A stretch of DNA of 64,000 bases from Agrypnia vestita (Eukaryota > Arthropoda > Insecta > Trichoptera > Phryganeidae): positions 186,001 to 250,000 of the forward strand of contig JADDOH010002331.1 in the NCBI GenBank assembly GCA_016648135.1, given 5' to 3'. The translations under genes were made by a program, and so were the position numbers. The notes under the pieces are model-generated. The model was not told the DNA's origin, searched no databases, and saw only the letters and a list, made by a program, of their open reading frames with translations. Below, piece after piece: positions 1-12,300 of this stretch (position 1 is the first letter of the stretch; every line of letters starts with the position of its first letter).

Positions 1-191
1 GAAAAAGATATCTGCGGCTGTCCCACTCCATTCCCATTCGATACAAAAACAAATTTTAAAAAGTAGTTCGCCTCGTGCCTCAAAATATAATTTTGAATGC
101 GCCTATTGGCTTAACTATTACAGTTTAATTGTCTCGGTAGTGTGTTAGTGCATGGCCTTATTGGCGGGTTCAGTAATACTAACGCATGCAT

Positions 192-243
192 GTGCCGGTC
201 AGCCTTCCCGGAATACTCCTTATACGGAATAAGAACACTGAAT
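192..243 (-). pseudogene. Decayed N-terminal exon of a zinc-finger gene (exon relic)
   Basis: On the minus strand this stretch reads SVLIPYKEYSGKADRH, which aligns with the conserved end of the N-terminal exons of genes A, D and E (pattern ISIPDIKQE-[C/Y/F]-x-EYSRKAD). One or two codons are missing at the DIKQ position and no GT donor follows in the conserved phase-1 place, so I read it as a dead exon copy. Its upstream side (311-358) matches the region upstream of gene A (6325-6372), so exon and 5' flank were probably duplicated together. No finger exon belonging to it is seen, although one could lie left of the window. Confidence 0.55.
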
Positions 244-310
244 AAAAGAGAAATGGAAGCTGGCCATAGACAAGAGCGGATTACAAACATTTAGGTGACA
301 TTCATCTATA

Positions 311-358
311 GTGCGTTCAGGTAAACGTTCAGCGGTGCTTTACTAATGTCTGCTGAGT
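311..358. repeat. 48-bp segment shared with the upstream region of gene A
   Basis: This segment aligns without gaps to 6325-6372 (shared cores GTGCGTTCA, AAACGT, TCTGC and GAGT), about 195 bp upstream of the gene A start codon. Both copies stand in the same orientation relative to a PDIKQE-type exon. It is either part of a segmental duplication that included the promoter region, or a small dispersed repeat. Function is unknown. Confidence 0.5.
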
Positions 359-2521
359 ATCAGTATTCTCAGCAAGCACTCTATCTACAGTAATAATCGT
401 GTCGTTCATTCAATCACTGATTCGTTAAATCATAGAGGAGGTGGGGTACAGTGCATTTTCAATTGTTATACACTTTTATAACCTATGAAATAAACTATTA
501 CAATATTATAATGAAATGGCATAAGAGATTACGTACACGATCCCTATAGCAATCTAGAGTCATCAAAAAGATTCGGGAAAGATCTGGAACAACCGAGAGG
601 CGACGACCTTCTCGACGAGAACCTTCTCCTAAACGCTAGAATAATCCAGAAAATTCGATAACACCAGCATTTTAATATAAATAGCGCGGATCTAGGCCAC
701 CTGGTGTTGTCGTATTTTGATAGTTCTTTCGGTGCGAAGTCAGCCGCGAGCCGCGAGGTAACACCCAGGGTGGCCAGTCGTGAGATAATCGAAGCGAAAT
801 AATCGAGCGGAGTACCTAAGTGAAATTAACCTGAGCGAGAATTGAATATTCTACGAGCGATAATCATGTGTTATCCAGCGATAACAACGAGTTTGTTTAC
901 GAGTGACAAATTACGAAATAGTTTAGATTAAAGAATAGTGTAAAGTAACTTTGTACATTGAATAATTAATTAATCATTCATTAATAAATCGCTAATTAAT
1001 TTCCAGAGTTTTCAAAAGTTATCCGTCTTCACCGATTCGAAACATAAAATTTTGAAAACCGACAAAAATATGCAACAAAAGCTAAATTTCACTCGAACGA
1101 GGATAGAAAGAAGTAGAAAAAATTTACATTACTAAATTTTCACACGGATAACTTGCATAAACTTTCTTCAAAATATTTTTTTACTTTCACTTGCAGAGAA
1201 AAACGTAAACAGCGCGCGAAAAAAACGCAAAAATATATATGTTCGGAAAGGTTACATACATTCAAACGTATATCGCCGAAAAGGGCTTATTATGCGGTGG
1301 CGTCTTCGAACATACAAAACCCGCCCTCAATCACTAGATCAAAGTCACGTGGTTAGCCATTATACAGCATGTTTTTATACAAATTTAATAACTTACCGTT
1401 ATTTATTACTATTTATCGGCGGGGGTTCGCAATGAGGAAGAGAGCCAAACTCCTCTGTCCTGACTCGGTAATGAAGATTTTTTGGAATAAACATTCTACA
1501 TACTACAAATTACCTAAAAAAATTGTACAGTATTTTATTTTTTTATCACTGTAGTAGTGTTTTTTGTCACCTTAGGTGTAGCCGTAATCATTCATAATTA
1601 CAAGATCGCACGAGGCAACATAATAATAATCGCTGACGCGACCACTTCCTTCAAGGAATCGACCCGCTGAGAAAAAACATTGAAAATCGCGGACGAGGTC
1701 ACCTTCTACAAGAAAACGACTTGCTGATAAGCCATTTTTCCCAGACGACAAAAGAATCGGCAGGTATATAAGCTCAGAGATGCAGTAGCCGTACTATCCC
1801 TAAATAGGCAATGGAAATTCTTTGTCACACCAAAAGCAAATTTTCACAATACAAGCGTTTATCTTAGTTGGTAAATAAAAAAACATTGGTTTGACAGGTA
1901 TTTATGTAGGTAATCTCTAGTTTGTTAAATAAAAAGAAAAAATCAGATTTCATTTTATATTTTGAAAGCACTTTTGTATCGGTTGAAAAAAACATTAATT
2001 TTCTCTTGAGGAACTTGAGTTCTTAATATATTTATATATGTTTCAATGACAAAACTACATATCGCAAATTTAACACAAGCGCGAGACCTTTTCAAAAAAA
2101 TCGTTTTTAAATTAAGAATGTTATATTTCTGTACAAACGTTATTACTTACTACGTACCAAAATATCGTCGTTGTGTGGTTTTCCATTAATTTTTACAATA
2201 AAAAGTAAGTATAGGAATATCCCTTTTAAAATGTGATTGTTTTTGTGCTAAGAAATAACAATAATGATTTTTTGTCATGTTGATATGCAAAAGAGTGCTT
2301 ACAGTACCTTTTTTATAATTTTTATTAAAATTACGAGAACAAAAATTTTTTTTATTAAAATTATGAGAACAAATTCAGAACGCATATTTTGGAAAGATTT
2401 TGATACTCGTGCAATAGGGGTGCCATATACTATGACATAGCATATGCCTGGGTGTAAAATACAAAACAATTTTCTACGGCACAATGTTGTTTTAATTATT
2501 TGAATTTTGAATACACATACA
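359..2521. other. Non-coding stretch left of the first TIR element
   Basis: I see no convincing gene here. A TATA-like TATAAATA lies at about 674-681, upstream of a somewhat GC-rich block (690-800), and a TATATAAG lies at about 1763. Either could be a promoter or a piece of LTR, but I found no paired terminal repeats. The open frames near 1153-1554 and 2299-2532 have AT-driven composition and no family resemblance. Confidence 0.3.
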
Positions 2522-2524
2522 TAA

Positions 2525-3333
2525 GGGGCCATCCATAAAGTACGTCACACGTTAAGGGGGGGGGAGGGGGTCGACGAATTGTGACATTGTGTGACAAGGG
2601 GTGGGAGGGGTCCTAAGTTTCGTGACGTCACATTTCAAAATCTAATACTTACATCTAAGTGTTAAAATGACAAATTTGAACTATTAAAGAAAAACTAAAA
2701 ATATTTCTAACTCTATCTGAATGAATATACGGTTTAAATTGTTTTGTTGGAGAGTTCACACTTGGTCTACTAGTGTCACGCGCCAGTCGCCTGTGAGCCC
2801 TTTGATAAATGCACAAATTCCGTCACATGCGCCAAAAAACAAACAGATATTATGACCTGTCTAATGAGATTACAAAAAATGGTTATATAGTTCAATTGTA
2901 CGCGATAGAGGTAGGCGCGAGAGGTTTATCGGCAAAAGTCATATACGTCTTACTGAAAGATCTTGGCTTATCCAGATCTTCCGTTAATTCCATATTAGAA
3001 TGCGTATCGAAAACGGCACTAACGGAGTCTTATCGGATTTGGTTAGTAAGTGCTGATGCATCGTAAGGGGGCCCCTTAAACCTACACCTGGGTCACAAGT
3101 CCCAAGCACTGTTCTCGGCTCTCCTCTCTGCAATGCGATGTACCCGGCACCCGCACGGTGAATCCATCGAATGCTAAGTGTTTCGTCTATTCGTCAATTT
3201 CAAAATGTAAAATTGCTTAATATGTGACGTCACACTAGTAAGGGGGGTCTCACAAATGTGACCAATTGTGATAAGGACGGGGGAGGGGTCAAAAAATCAC
3301 TAAATTAGTGTGACGTGCTTTATGGATGACCCC
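2525..3333. mobile_element. Terminal-inverted-repeat DNA element, 809 bp, TAA target duplication (PIF/Harbinger-like)
   Basis: The left end begins GGGGCCATCCATAAAGTACG and the right end is its near-perfect inverse (…TTTATGGATGACCCC). The inverted repeats extend inward through a G-rich tract and a GTGACGTCACA motif for roughly 100 bp. A direct TAA lies on each side (2522-2524 and 3334-3336). The 3-bp TWA duplication with G-rich ends fits PIF/Harbinger elements. The class is inferred, since no transposase is present. An internal frame at 2809-3066 resembles the tail of a reverse transcriptase and is listed separately. Confidence 0.65.
2809..3066 (+). pseudogene. Short ORF resembling the C-terminal tail of a retroelement reverse transcriptase
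   Basis: This 85-codon frame contains RYYDLSNEI, then EVGARGLSAK, and ends SYRIWLVSADAS. The order (coiled segment, then VGARG, then a small helical block and an IWL end) resembles the C-terminal tails of some insect retroelement polyproteins. It lies wholly inside the TIR element at 2525-3333, so it is captured or element-specific sequence and not a host gene. No polymerase motif is present. The assignment rests on pattern resemblance only. Confidence 0.3.
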
Positions 3334-3568
3334 TAATTATTAATTAACCTGCGGTGTTAATTTGAATGAAAAAATATCTTTAGCCGCGAGGAGCGCGTTA
3401 TGTACATCGCTCACGTCTGATATAATTTTAGTTGTTTCCCGATTACTTGAGGTTCAAAACAGGGTTTTTCCAATCCATTAAAAACATTCTAAGGGATATC
3501 TTTCAGAGGGAAGTCTCGATGATTATGTATTTATCATTAAATTATATCACATATTATTTATAAATTAC

Positions 3569-3574
3569 TTTATT
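3569..3574 (-). promoter_or_regulatory. Candidate poly(A) signal of gene A
   Basis: An AATAAA hexamer on the minus strand lies about 200 nt past the gene A stop codon. Position and sequence fit a cleavage signal. Other AT-rich hexamers nearby make this tentative. Confidence 0.35.
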
Positions 3575-3774
3575 TAAATGGGTAATATACGACGTTCATT
3601 AGTAAATGTATCCAAGTGATATCAGAAGTACCAACACAGGAGTACGATATATCATACAATATTCGAATTACATTAACACAGCGCGCTTTCTCTATTCAGT
3701 TCTATTATAATGCGAGTGAATACGCCCTTCCTCATTAGTCCAATTTTATACAACAAATACGAGCAGTGTGAACT

Positions 3775-6130
3775 TCAAGAGGATTTTTCCCCAGCGTCAG
3801 AGGGCAACACATGTCTCTTCGAGGATTTGTCTCGATCACATGTCTCATCTGTATGAATGAGCATGTGTTTTCTCAAATAGTCTTCCCGAATGCACGCGTA
3901 TGTACAGCGGGTACACGAGAGTGGTTTCTTACGAGTGTGGGTTATCATGTGGACCTTTAAGTAGTATTTCCGTGTACATGTGTAAGTGCAGTGGTCGCAT
4001 GAGAACTGTCTCTCGTTAGTGTGACTGAGCACGTGCATCTTGAGGTATGATTTGCGTTTACACGCATAAGTGCAGCGGGGGCAGGAGAACGGCTTCTCCT
4101 CAGAGTGGGTGAGCATATGCACTTCTAGTAATTCTTTCTTACGGCACGCGAAAGAACACAGCGAGCAGCACAGAGACTTTTCACCAGTGTGAGTGAGCAT
4201 GTGCATATTGAAGGTTGCTTTCACATCACTCGTATAGGAGCACTGGGTACAGGAGAACAATTTCTTGTCAGAGTGAGTCAGCATGTGTCTCATCAAGTAT
4301 GGTTTCCGTTTGCACGAATATACGCAGTGCGGGCAGGAGAACGGCTTTTCGTCACTGTGAATAAAAAAGTGAATTTTCAAGGACTCTTTTTGCTTGCAAG
4401 TGTAATCACAAAAGTTGCACGAGAATGTCCTCTCGTCAGTGTGAGTGAGCAAGTGTTTTTTTAAGGCTCCTTTCCGAATGGTACTAAAAGTGCATTGGGG
4501 ACACGGGAATGGCTTATTGGGAGCGTGAAGCCGCATGTGCCTGTTGAAGGAGCCTTCCGTCGTGAATTGAAAATCACAGCGTGAACAACTGAATGATTTT
4601 TTCAGGTGCTTTAAACTGGGTTGCTGGTCACTCTGTAACTTATCCCCTGGGGTACTTCCCAGTACAGTCGAGATTCCTTTAACCTTGCCGCGACTCAACG
4701 TTTCACTTGAGTGTTCATTTGTAGCACTTTCGTCGTTGCGTTCTGGTGTTGCTGGCGTGAACTGTAGCTCGGTCCAATATGCATGGGAAGCATGTTGGCC
4801 GCTCCCGACAGGTCCTGACAAAACAACATCAACATTCATCATTCTAGTGAGACAAGCATAGGACAAAATACAGTTTGGACACGTAAAATAAAAATATATC
4901 AGACAATTCTGGACAAGGGCTAGGCGCCCACATATGAATATTTCATAATCATTATTGATTATAAAGCAAAAGCTACAAAATAGGCTACGACGTATTCTCA
5001 CCGGCAAGCTGGTCGCTCTTTCTGGAGTACTCCAAGCATTCTTGCTTTATATCCGGGATAGATATGTCTATATCAGTATAGGGCGATGCACTTCTGCTGG
5101 CAGCAAATTCCGGACTAGGCTCGGAAGTAGGAGATAATGAAACGACCATATCACCGTCCGCGTCGAAATTCCACCCTAGAACAAATTGTTTCATAGACAG
5201 CAGGGGGAATATTACAGGATGATTTTGTCCTCTTCGCAATGTTTCGATTTCACAAGGAAACACATAAAAGTTGATAAAAACACATATTGATAAATAATGC
5301 GATAATAGACACATATGATAGATACAACTAGAATTAGATATACAGGAATTGATGAAACGTGTGATTTATATGGATTCATGGAAGTGAAGCCCGACACTCA
5401 ACCCACTGTTCCTATGTGCACTCTTGTATTTAGGATAGAGTAAGGTCACCGGTAAGTCGCCACACAAACGCCAAAATTTCAGATACGCCGAATATATTCT
5501 GAGCTGGATTACCTCGATTATTATTTATAATGCCTTAGTTTTAATTATATTTTCACATCCGTTTCAATTATATTTTCCACCCAAACTACCTCAAAGACGT
5601 AAACATATAAATGTCTATAGTCGAAAAAAAAATGTAAAACATTTTGTGACTAAACCTGAGAAAAATACATAGTTTCAAAGCCATATTCCTCGATTGATTT
5701 GCCTCTTATCCTTAGATACGTTGTATCGTACGTTGAAAATTTCGAAACTAAACGAAATAAAATGAAATAACTCATTAATATTTACGTTACAATATTTTTT
5801 TGGTTCTGAAATCAAGTTATTCAACTCTGCTAAGTATAAGTTTTTTGCAAAAACCGTATTCTACCACAATGCCATCATATTATTCTTTTAATCACCAATT
5901 ATTTCCTCCCTTTTCACTGTTGAAATCATTCTCATATTTCTTGTGGAAATATAACAACCCATACTCAATAAATACTAATTTAAGGAAGGTAATTTCATAC
6001 CGCTGTGCTGGTCAGCCTTTCTGGAGTACTCGAAGCATTCCTGTTTTACATCGGAGAACGATATATCTATCTCAGTATATGGGGCTTCATCAAGCTCCTC
6101 AAGCTTGATGCCAGGATCTTCGGGTTCCAT
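3775..6130 (-). CDS. C2H2 zinc-finger protein, gene A (three exons, nine fingers)
   Basis: Predicted sequence-specific nuclear DNA-binding protein of 447 residues. Exons: 6130-6001, 5175-5002 and 4814-3775, with GT..AG borders and both introns in phase 1. Together they give 1344 nt, an exact open frame. The start is the only good in-frame ATG, opening MEPEDPGIKLEEL. Exons 1 and 2 each end with the family motif (DVKQECFEYSRKAD, then DIKQECLEYSRKSD), so exon 2 looks like a duplicate of exon 1. The last exon holds nine fingers at about residues 176-427, pattern C-x2-C-x12-H-x3-H. A tenth unit near the C-terminus is broken (TCDRDKSSKRH). Fingers use Tyr or Phe two residues after the second Cys and often an extra Cys or Ser where most C2H2 fingers have Phe. 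Linkers are unusual for the type (THSDEKPF, SHTNERQF), with few canonical TGEKP. DNA target and biological role are unknown. Confidence 0.85.
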
Positions 6131-6434
6131 GATCCTCTACAGCGGAATACACGGTAGATAGACTAGACAGCAGATATAAAGATGTCATTGGTCGCACATT
6201 GCACAGCTGAACGCAACTGACACCCCCGTCCACCTATTCATCAATCTAATATCTTTCAGAGTAGGTATGCTAAATAAAAGTATAATGTCAGCAGGCAAGA
6301 GCGACTCATTGACAACTAATGCAGGGTGCGTTCAAGCAAACGTGCAGTGGCACCTTTACTTTATCTGCCGAGTGCTATTTCGTCAAAACTATTATAGTGG
6401 AAACGTCAGAACTAATGCATTAAGCCATGTATTC
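6131..6434 (-). promoter_or_regulatory. Upstream region of gene A
   Basis: About 300 bp directly upstream of the gene A ATG. It includes the 48-bp block at 6325-6372 that recurs beside the dead exon at 192-243. No clear TATA box is seen at the expected distance. Promoter status is inferred from position. Confidence 0.3.
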
Positions 6435-6650
6435 ACTAGGGGACAAATTGTCCCTCAACAGCACGCGCGGCATAGAGTCTACGTGACGTTGCAACGTCGT
6501 GCACTGTTCCGCGACGTCGCGCACAACATAGCGCGGCATTTCTACGTGCCGTGGCAACGTTGCCATGCGCACGGTACCCAAGCGAGCTCACTGCAACATT
6601 CCGCGGAGCGTCAGTACCACGTGCTATGTTTACAAGTGAATACGCATGCG
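6435..6650. other. CpG-rich block between genes A and B
   Basis: A local island of CG dinucleotides in AT-rich DNA, with repeated ACGTGACGTTGCAACGTCG-like words and a 7-bp inverted repeat (GGGACAA/TTGTCCC) near 6440. The open frames across it on both strands overlap and have no family resemblance. It may be a promoter-type CpG cluster or part of an old transposon. Confidence 0.3.
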
Positions 6651-6929
6651 CTGCATCTGTCAAGATGACAATGCGGGGAAACGAAATCGTTCTTGAACTC
6701 ATCGAGCTGTATCGATCGAAGATCGCATAGAATGTCCGTCCTTCTTCCTCTTTGCAGTCAATAATTTCGCATTCTACTCTTTTTTCTCCTCTTACTTTTC
6801 GATAAACTCATTAACATAAACAGATACGCGGATGTCATCATAATCTCATAGGGCGATATATTTCCGCGACGTCTGGAAAACAATAATTATTTGCAAAAAC
6901 GACCTTGTTTTTAATAATATTCAATTTAC

Positions 6930-7328
6930 TACAGTAAAACCTCGTTAATTTGAAATTGCGACCCAAAAAAACATTTCGAATTGCGCGGAACCCCGTTTTC
7001 GCCAAATGAGATACCGCAGCTGTCATCGTAAAATCATCGGGTGACATTTCCGCGACAAGATATGCGAGTCCCGGTGTGTACACGTCAAATGACCGCGTCA
7101 TTGTCCCCGAAACATGAGCGTAGATGTTGATGCGACATGCCGAGCGGAATGTTTCGCGATTTGTCCCCTAGTGAATACATGGCTTTAGAAAACTCTGTAA
7201 TTCCCAGATTACACTCATTAGGGAATGAACATGCAGAGGCGGCTGACATTTTTGCTGATAGTAAAACTGTTTATAGGACAAAGCTGATACAATTGTTTAC
7301 ATCTCAACGAAATGGAAATGGACAATGA
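6930..7328 (+). mobile_element. Possible pogo/Tigger-type element fragment
   Basis: The sequence at about 6933 reads CAGTAAAACCTCGTTAATTT, the look of a pogo/Tigger terminal repeat. A related end occurs at about 34151 (CAGTAGAATCTTGTTAATTC). A 63-codon frame follows (7137-7328) with LSPSEYMALENSVIPRLHSL, which I do not recognise. No matching right end was found, so the extent is a guess. Confidence 0.3.
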
Positions 7329-7364
7329 ATTTTTCTATTTTACCTTTAACTATTATTATTTGTA

Positions 7365-7775
7365 CCTTAAACTTTATTATTATTTTATCTGTCTTATGTT
7401 TTTCTGTATTATTATTATTATTATTATTCCCTTTTAACTATTATTATTATAACTTTTAACTATTATTATTATTATTTACATATACAGGTAAAAGTTACAA
7501 TAATAATACAACAATAATAATAAAAATAATAATTTTAACTGCCTTTTGTTATTTTTTAAAAAATTATTCTGTATATTTGTAAAAGCCCGTAAGGGCGTTA
7601 AATAAATAAATAAACAAACAAACAAACAAACAAACAAACAACCAAACAAACAAACAAACAAACAAACAAAGAAGCAAACAAACAAACAAACAAACAAACA
7701 AACAAACAAACAAACAAACAAATAAATAAATAAATAAATAAATATATAAATATATAAATAAATAAATAAATAAAA
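7365..7775. repeat. Microsatellite cluster: (TTA)n then (CAAA/TAAA)n
   Basis: TTA/ATT runs lie at about 7365-7480. After a GCCCGTAAGGGCG stem, a nearly uninterrupted (AAAC)n/(AAAT)n tract runs from about 7599 to 7775. The stem plus A-rich tetranucleotide tail resembles the 3' end of some insect LINEs. The long frames read from the opposite strand here are translated repeat, not genes. Confidence 0.75.
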
Positions 7776-9356
7776 CATCACGACCTACTTGATAAAACGC
7801 ACCAAAGAGTAATATCACAGAGGCACGGAGCGTTTAACTGAGCATTGCGGATTAAATGTTTACGCGTTTTCTTATCTAATATAGTATATGTTTGTACACA
7901 GATGAGGCTTTGGTATGATGACTTGCGTTATCTTACCCTGCGTATAAAACTATACGATAATTCAAAACACTCCATATAACTCTTACCGCGCTTTCAAGAA
8001 CAATATCTGAGACACGCGATATAATCGCGATTACTTGTGACGGTCCAATTCGCGTTTTTCTTGAAATTTAGTCCTTTCCTATGACCTCGGACACATGTGA
8101 CCACCCGACCTTTTTTATGATGGCAAACAGATGTGGGTACATGCCACATTCCTGGTTTTGCCGCCTTGTTTAATAATTATATTTTAGGCAGTAGAATAAG
8201 TTATAATAATATTGTCAAATATTATTAGAACTTATTCACAGTGGTTAAAATAATTCGCGCGCCAAAATTAAGTCTACAGATAACGCGCCGTGCTGTATCC
8301 ACTCCTCGGCAGTCGGCGGCGCGTCTGACGCAGCGCGGGTAACAAAGGGAGAAGGGCGCGGGGAGAAGCATCCCGTACAGGGAAGATATATAAGTGGTCG
8401 CCAATTTTCCCACACCTGAGGGATGCCACCAGCAGCAAAGAAGTAGAAATTCCAAGAAGCCACGGCCACCGCGCCCCGAAAGGTTCCCGAGGGAGGCCTC
8501 CCGACGACCGCGGATTTGCTAACCGCGACTGGACGAGCGAGCGTGAATGGCCTGGAGGTGGCCAGCAAGAGGTTGCCAAGGGAGGCCAGATGCCTCCCCA
8601 TCGGGAGGCGGATTTGGTGACCACGACCGCAAGACAGAGCGCGAGTGGCTTGGAGGTGGCCTTCGCGGTTGGCCGCGACCCGCGTGGCCTGGTACACGAA
8701 GCCACCAGCGGCATCGACGACCGCGGCTACGGGAGCCCGCGGATAATGAACTAAGTGGTTTTTAGTGGTATGTGCTAGGAATAATTATTATGTTAGTGAT
8801 ATTTTCTAGATCATAAGGATACATATTTGTGTTGTGACTGTAAATAAATGATTGCCGCGTTGTTTTAAAATACCCGCTCCCTTCCTTGACACCGTATTCT
8901 TTATTGGTAGGCGAAGACGCGAAAGGTCGCGTGCGAATCAAAAGTGATTCCCGTCGTATCACACGTCTTATCATTAATTACCGTTATAAACACCATAAAT
9001 TTCAGATTTACATTAATTCGGAAGAGTAAATAAATCTAAAAAAAATCCTTCCGAAACCGACTAGTAACGTGAGAATCGTCTTTCCCGATTATTTTCCTTT
9101 CAAAAAAAGTATGACTTCCTAATTCGAGTAAACAATAATTACAGAATTATAAAAATAAATTTTACTTGTTTTCTAGTAGCTTTGCAGAACTTTCTCTCTA
9201 GGAACTTTAATACTTTATTTCTGTGTACATTTGTCTACGCCGCGATTTTGTCTATGGACAAGTGTTAATTGTCATCGATTGCGTCCGTCACGTCCGGTCC
9301 CCCGAGAACCGGCTCGAAACTAACCGAGCACGGCTCGGAGCCGGGGCACTGGAGCC
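7776..9356. other. Intergenic stretch with a GC-rich island upstream of gene B
   Basis: Positions about 8250-8760 are strongly GC-rich, contain a TATATAAG near 8386 and internally repeated words (GGAGGTGGCC twice), and show overlapping open frames on both strands with no recognisable domain. It could be a solo LTR or a CpG-type promoter. I found no direct repeat that bounds it. The last few hundred bases before 9357 are the presumed promoter of gene B. Confidence 0.3.
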
Positions 9357-12300
9357 ATGGACCGAGCTGACGCCGTCAAGCCCGAGCCAGGGTCTCCGGA
9401 CGAGAGCGGCGGTGAAGAGCCCTGCTTTGGTTCACACCTATGTCTCACCGAAATCAAGTCAGAACACTCCGACCAGCGCGCCGGTAAGGGTTGGTTTAAG
9501 TAGTACCTACTTGTACATGGACACGAGCAATTTGTTGGCGTATGTGGTAACTATAAAATCAAAGCATGCATATGCCAATTTCGATCACGATTAGTTTAGT
9601 ATTTATGGTACAGCGCTCATTGTGAAATCCAGCAGTGTTGATTCATTAAGAGAAAACCCAATTTCTATCAGCTTCATAATTATTAGGGAAGGCTTAATTT
9701 AAGGTATTTTCTTCTTTTGGCATATTTAGGGTTACATTTTTCTGTAACGGAAGTTACATGCAGTGGGAATGCGAGACCACGAAATGCGCGGGCATCCAGT
9801 AAAATATCAAAAGTTTATGCACTTGAAATTAGTGCCCCAGTAATATAAATAATGCACTGTCGACCATCTTGAACCGAATGCGAATCATAAAAGTGCTCCA
9901 TTCAAAAGCTGAAAATGATTGGTTATTAAATTAAAAATACGACCTGTTAATTGAATTACGATTTAAGGTGTGTAATCGAAATGCCAAAAAGGGGCTTCTC
10001 GTATAGATTTCTGTATTTCATGCTATCGTCGATGTTTTCTAAGAAAGTTTTTGTGTCACCGTGCCAAAATATTTAAAAGCGATTTTTGAGAAGTTATTTA
10101 TTGCAAAAACGACGTAATTGTCAGACATTTGTTTTCAAAATAAAAATCAGCGTCATTGATCGGTGATTATCTACGGTTATCTACCATCTGACTTTTATAT
10201 ATGAATTTCCTCTTCAGGTATTTGTAACATGGGACATATTAAACCCGCGGAAAACACTGTTCCTCCGATCAAAACTGAACCGGGACTGAGATGCGCTGAA
10301 GAAACATCATTCCCCGTCACAAATGTAAAGACGGAGGTTACTTTCCCTCTCTTGCCTGTCGAGTTCGAGGCGAGAACTGACGCCGAGGGATGTCCTCAAT
10401 ACGCAGGCCGCATTAAAACTGAAAAGGATGTTGGCATCACGCCTCTCGCTGCTGTCAAGCCCGATCCGGGTGATGTGAAAATATCTGTCTCTGAAGTAAA
10501 GCAGGAATGCCGGGAGAATTCCATGAAAGCCGACGAGCTCACTGGTAGGAAATTACTTTCATTAGCCATTATTAAATAAAATACATGCCCTTGGTGTAAC
10601 CGTGTATAAATCTATAGAAATGAATATTTAGGAAAAGTTCGTGGTCGATGGAATGAAAGAGCGATTTTTATTTTTATTTTTTTAACAAACATGCCGTCAA
10701 CGGGTCATTAATGACCCTAATAGATGGTCCTAGAGTGACATTAAAGTACAAAGTATGAATATTTTGTGAACATTTGAATATGATATAGTTACACAATACA
10801 CTTTTTACGGTTAATTAATAATTATGAAAAATAATATTCAGACTAACGCAAATCACTAAATACAATTTTAGGAATAAGTTCCAGGTTAAGTAAGTTTTTA
10901 GACAATACACTGAGTTTACCAGTTCTTGCGTAAACCGATAACCTGGTAAGCATTCTTCATAACGTGGTAAATATCATCATCTGCATGACCCTTTTTTCAT
11001 GGTTAACCTTTTCTCTCTATTATATTTACATATTTGTTACTAAATCAAATACGGGTTCATATTTTAGACATTCTTCCGAAATGTATTTATGCGTGGTACT
11101 GGAATGCCTATTTACACTCTGTAGTAGCAGGGCGGCTGGAAGAGAGGGCCGGTTGCATCACTTTGATTTATAGTAATCTTTGTTTAAACCATAAATTTTT
11201 TGCTTTTTCCATTAATCAAACATCTATTTTTCACAAAAATCTACGCTTTTAACGAACTACTACTATAAATGTATTCATGTAGTACAATGTTTCCACATTG
11301 TCAATAGTAGTTTTTCCTTCGGGGATAAATATATTTTTTAAAACTATCGTATCGTATTGAAATAGTGTGCATGGTTGCGCCACGAGCCGTGCAAGTAAAA
11401 TGTTTTAACTCCCTATTACAATCCGTGACGTCATCGTATCGTGAAACTAGTATGTACTAACTCCAAACATTACCGATGGTAGAATCCAAGTAGTTAAATG
11501 TTTAAAATGTTATCAATAGACATATAATAAATTTCCTTTGCAGGTTTATTGAGACCACAAGACTCTACTCTGGCTGACCTTCCTGTACCTCCATCCACAT
11601 CGAAACGGGAGTTGGAATTCAAGACCAAAAAATTGACAAAAAGGCGGACTTTTACAGAATTAAAAACGTTATCGTGTTCGCAGTGCGCTTTTACCTGTAA
11701 ACGGGAAGCAGCGCTGAGCAAACATATCACGCTCACTCACATCGGACTGAACCCCTACCCGTGCTCCCGCTGTACCAACACGTTCAGCGAGAAGAACAAC
11801 CTACGACGGCACATGCTCACTCACGCCGCAGAGAAACCGTTTTCATGTTCGGAGTGCTCTTACACAAGCGCACGGAAATACAAATTGAAAACTCACATGC
11901 TCACTCACACTGGGGAGAAACCGTTCTTATGCTTGCAGTGCCCTTATTCGTGCAATCAGAAAGACAATCTAAAAAGCCACATGCTTACTCATAATGGCGA
12001 TAAACCGTTTTCATGTTCAAAGTGCTCTTACACGGCTAAGCGGAAAAGCAATTTGAGAATGCACTTGGTTTCTCACGCTGAAGACAAACTGTTCTCGTGT
12101 TCAGAGTGTGCGTACACGTGTAATCAGAAGGCGTACCTGAATATTCATATGAACTCTCACACTGGAGAGAAACTGTTTTCGTGTTCGCAGTGCGCTTACT
12201 CCAGTATTTATAAAGGCCACTTAATGAGGCACGCGCTTACACACACAGGGGATAAACCGTTTTCGTGTTCACAGTGCAACTACACGTGTAATCGGAAAAG

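Noticed and set aside
515..1060. LTR of a retrotransposon
   Set aside because: A TATA-like box and GC-rich patch suggested it, but no second LTR, primer-binding site or flanking duplication could be found.
7476..7818. Open frames of about 100 codons on the minus strand made of LFVC/FVCLF repeats
   Set aside because: They are translations of the (CAAA)n microsatellite, with no other content.
8225..8765. Overlapping frames of up to 150 codons in the GC-rich island, on both strands
   Set aside because: GC-rich DNA lacks stop codons by composition. Several mutually overlapping frames, none with a recognisable domain or splice context.
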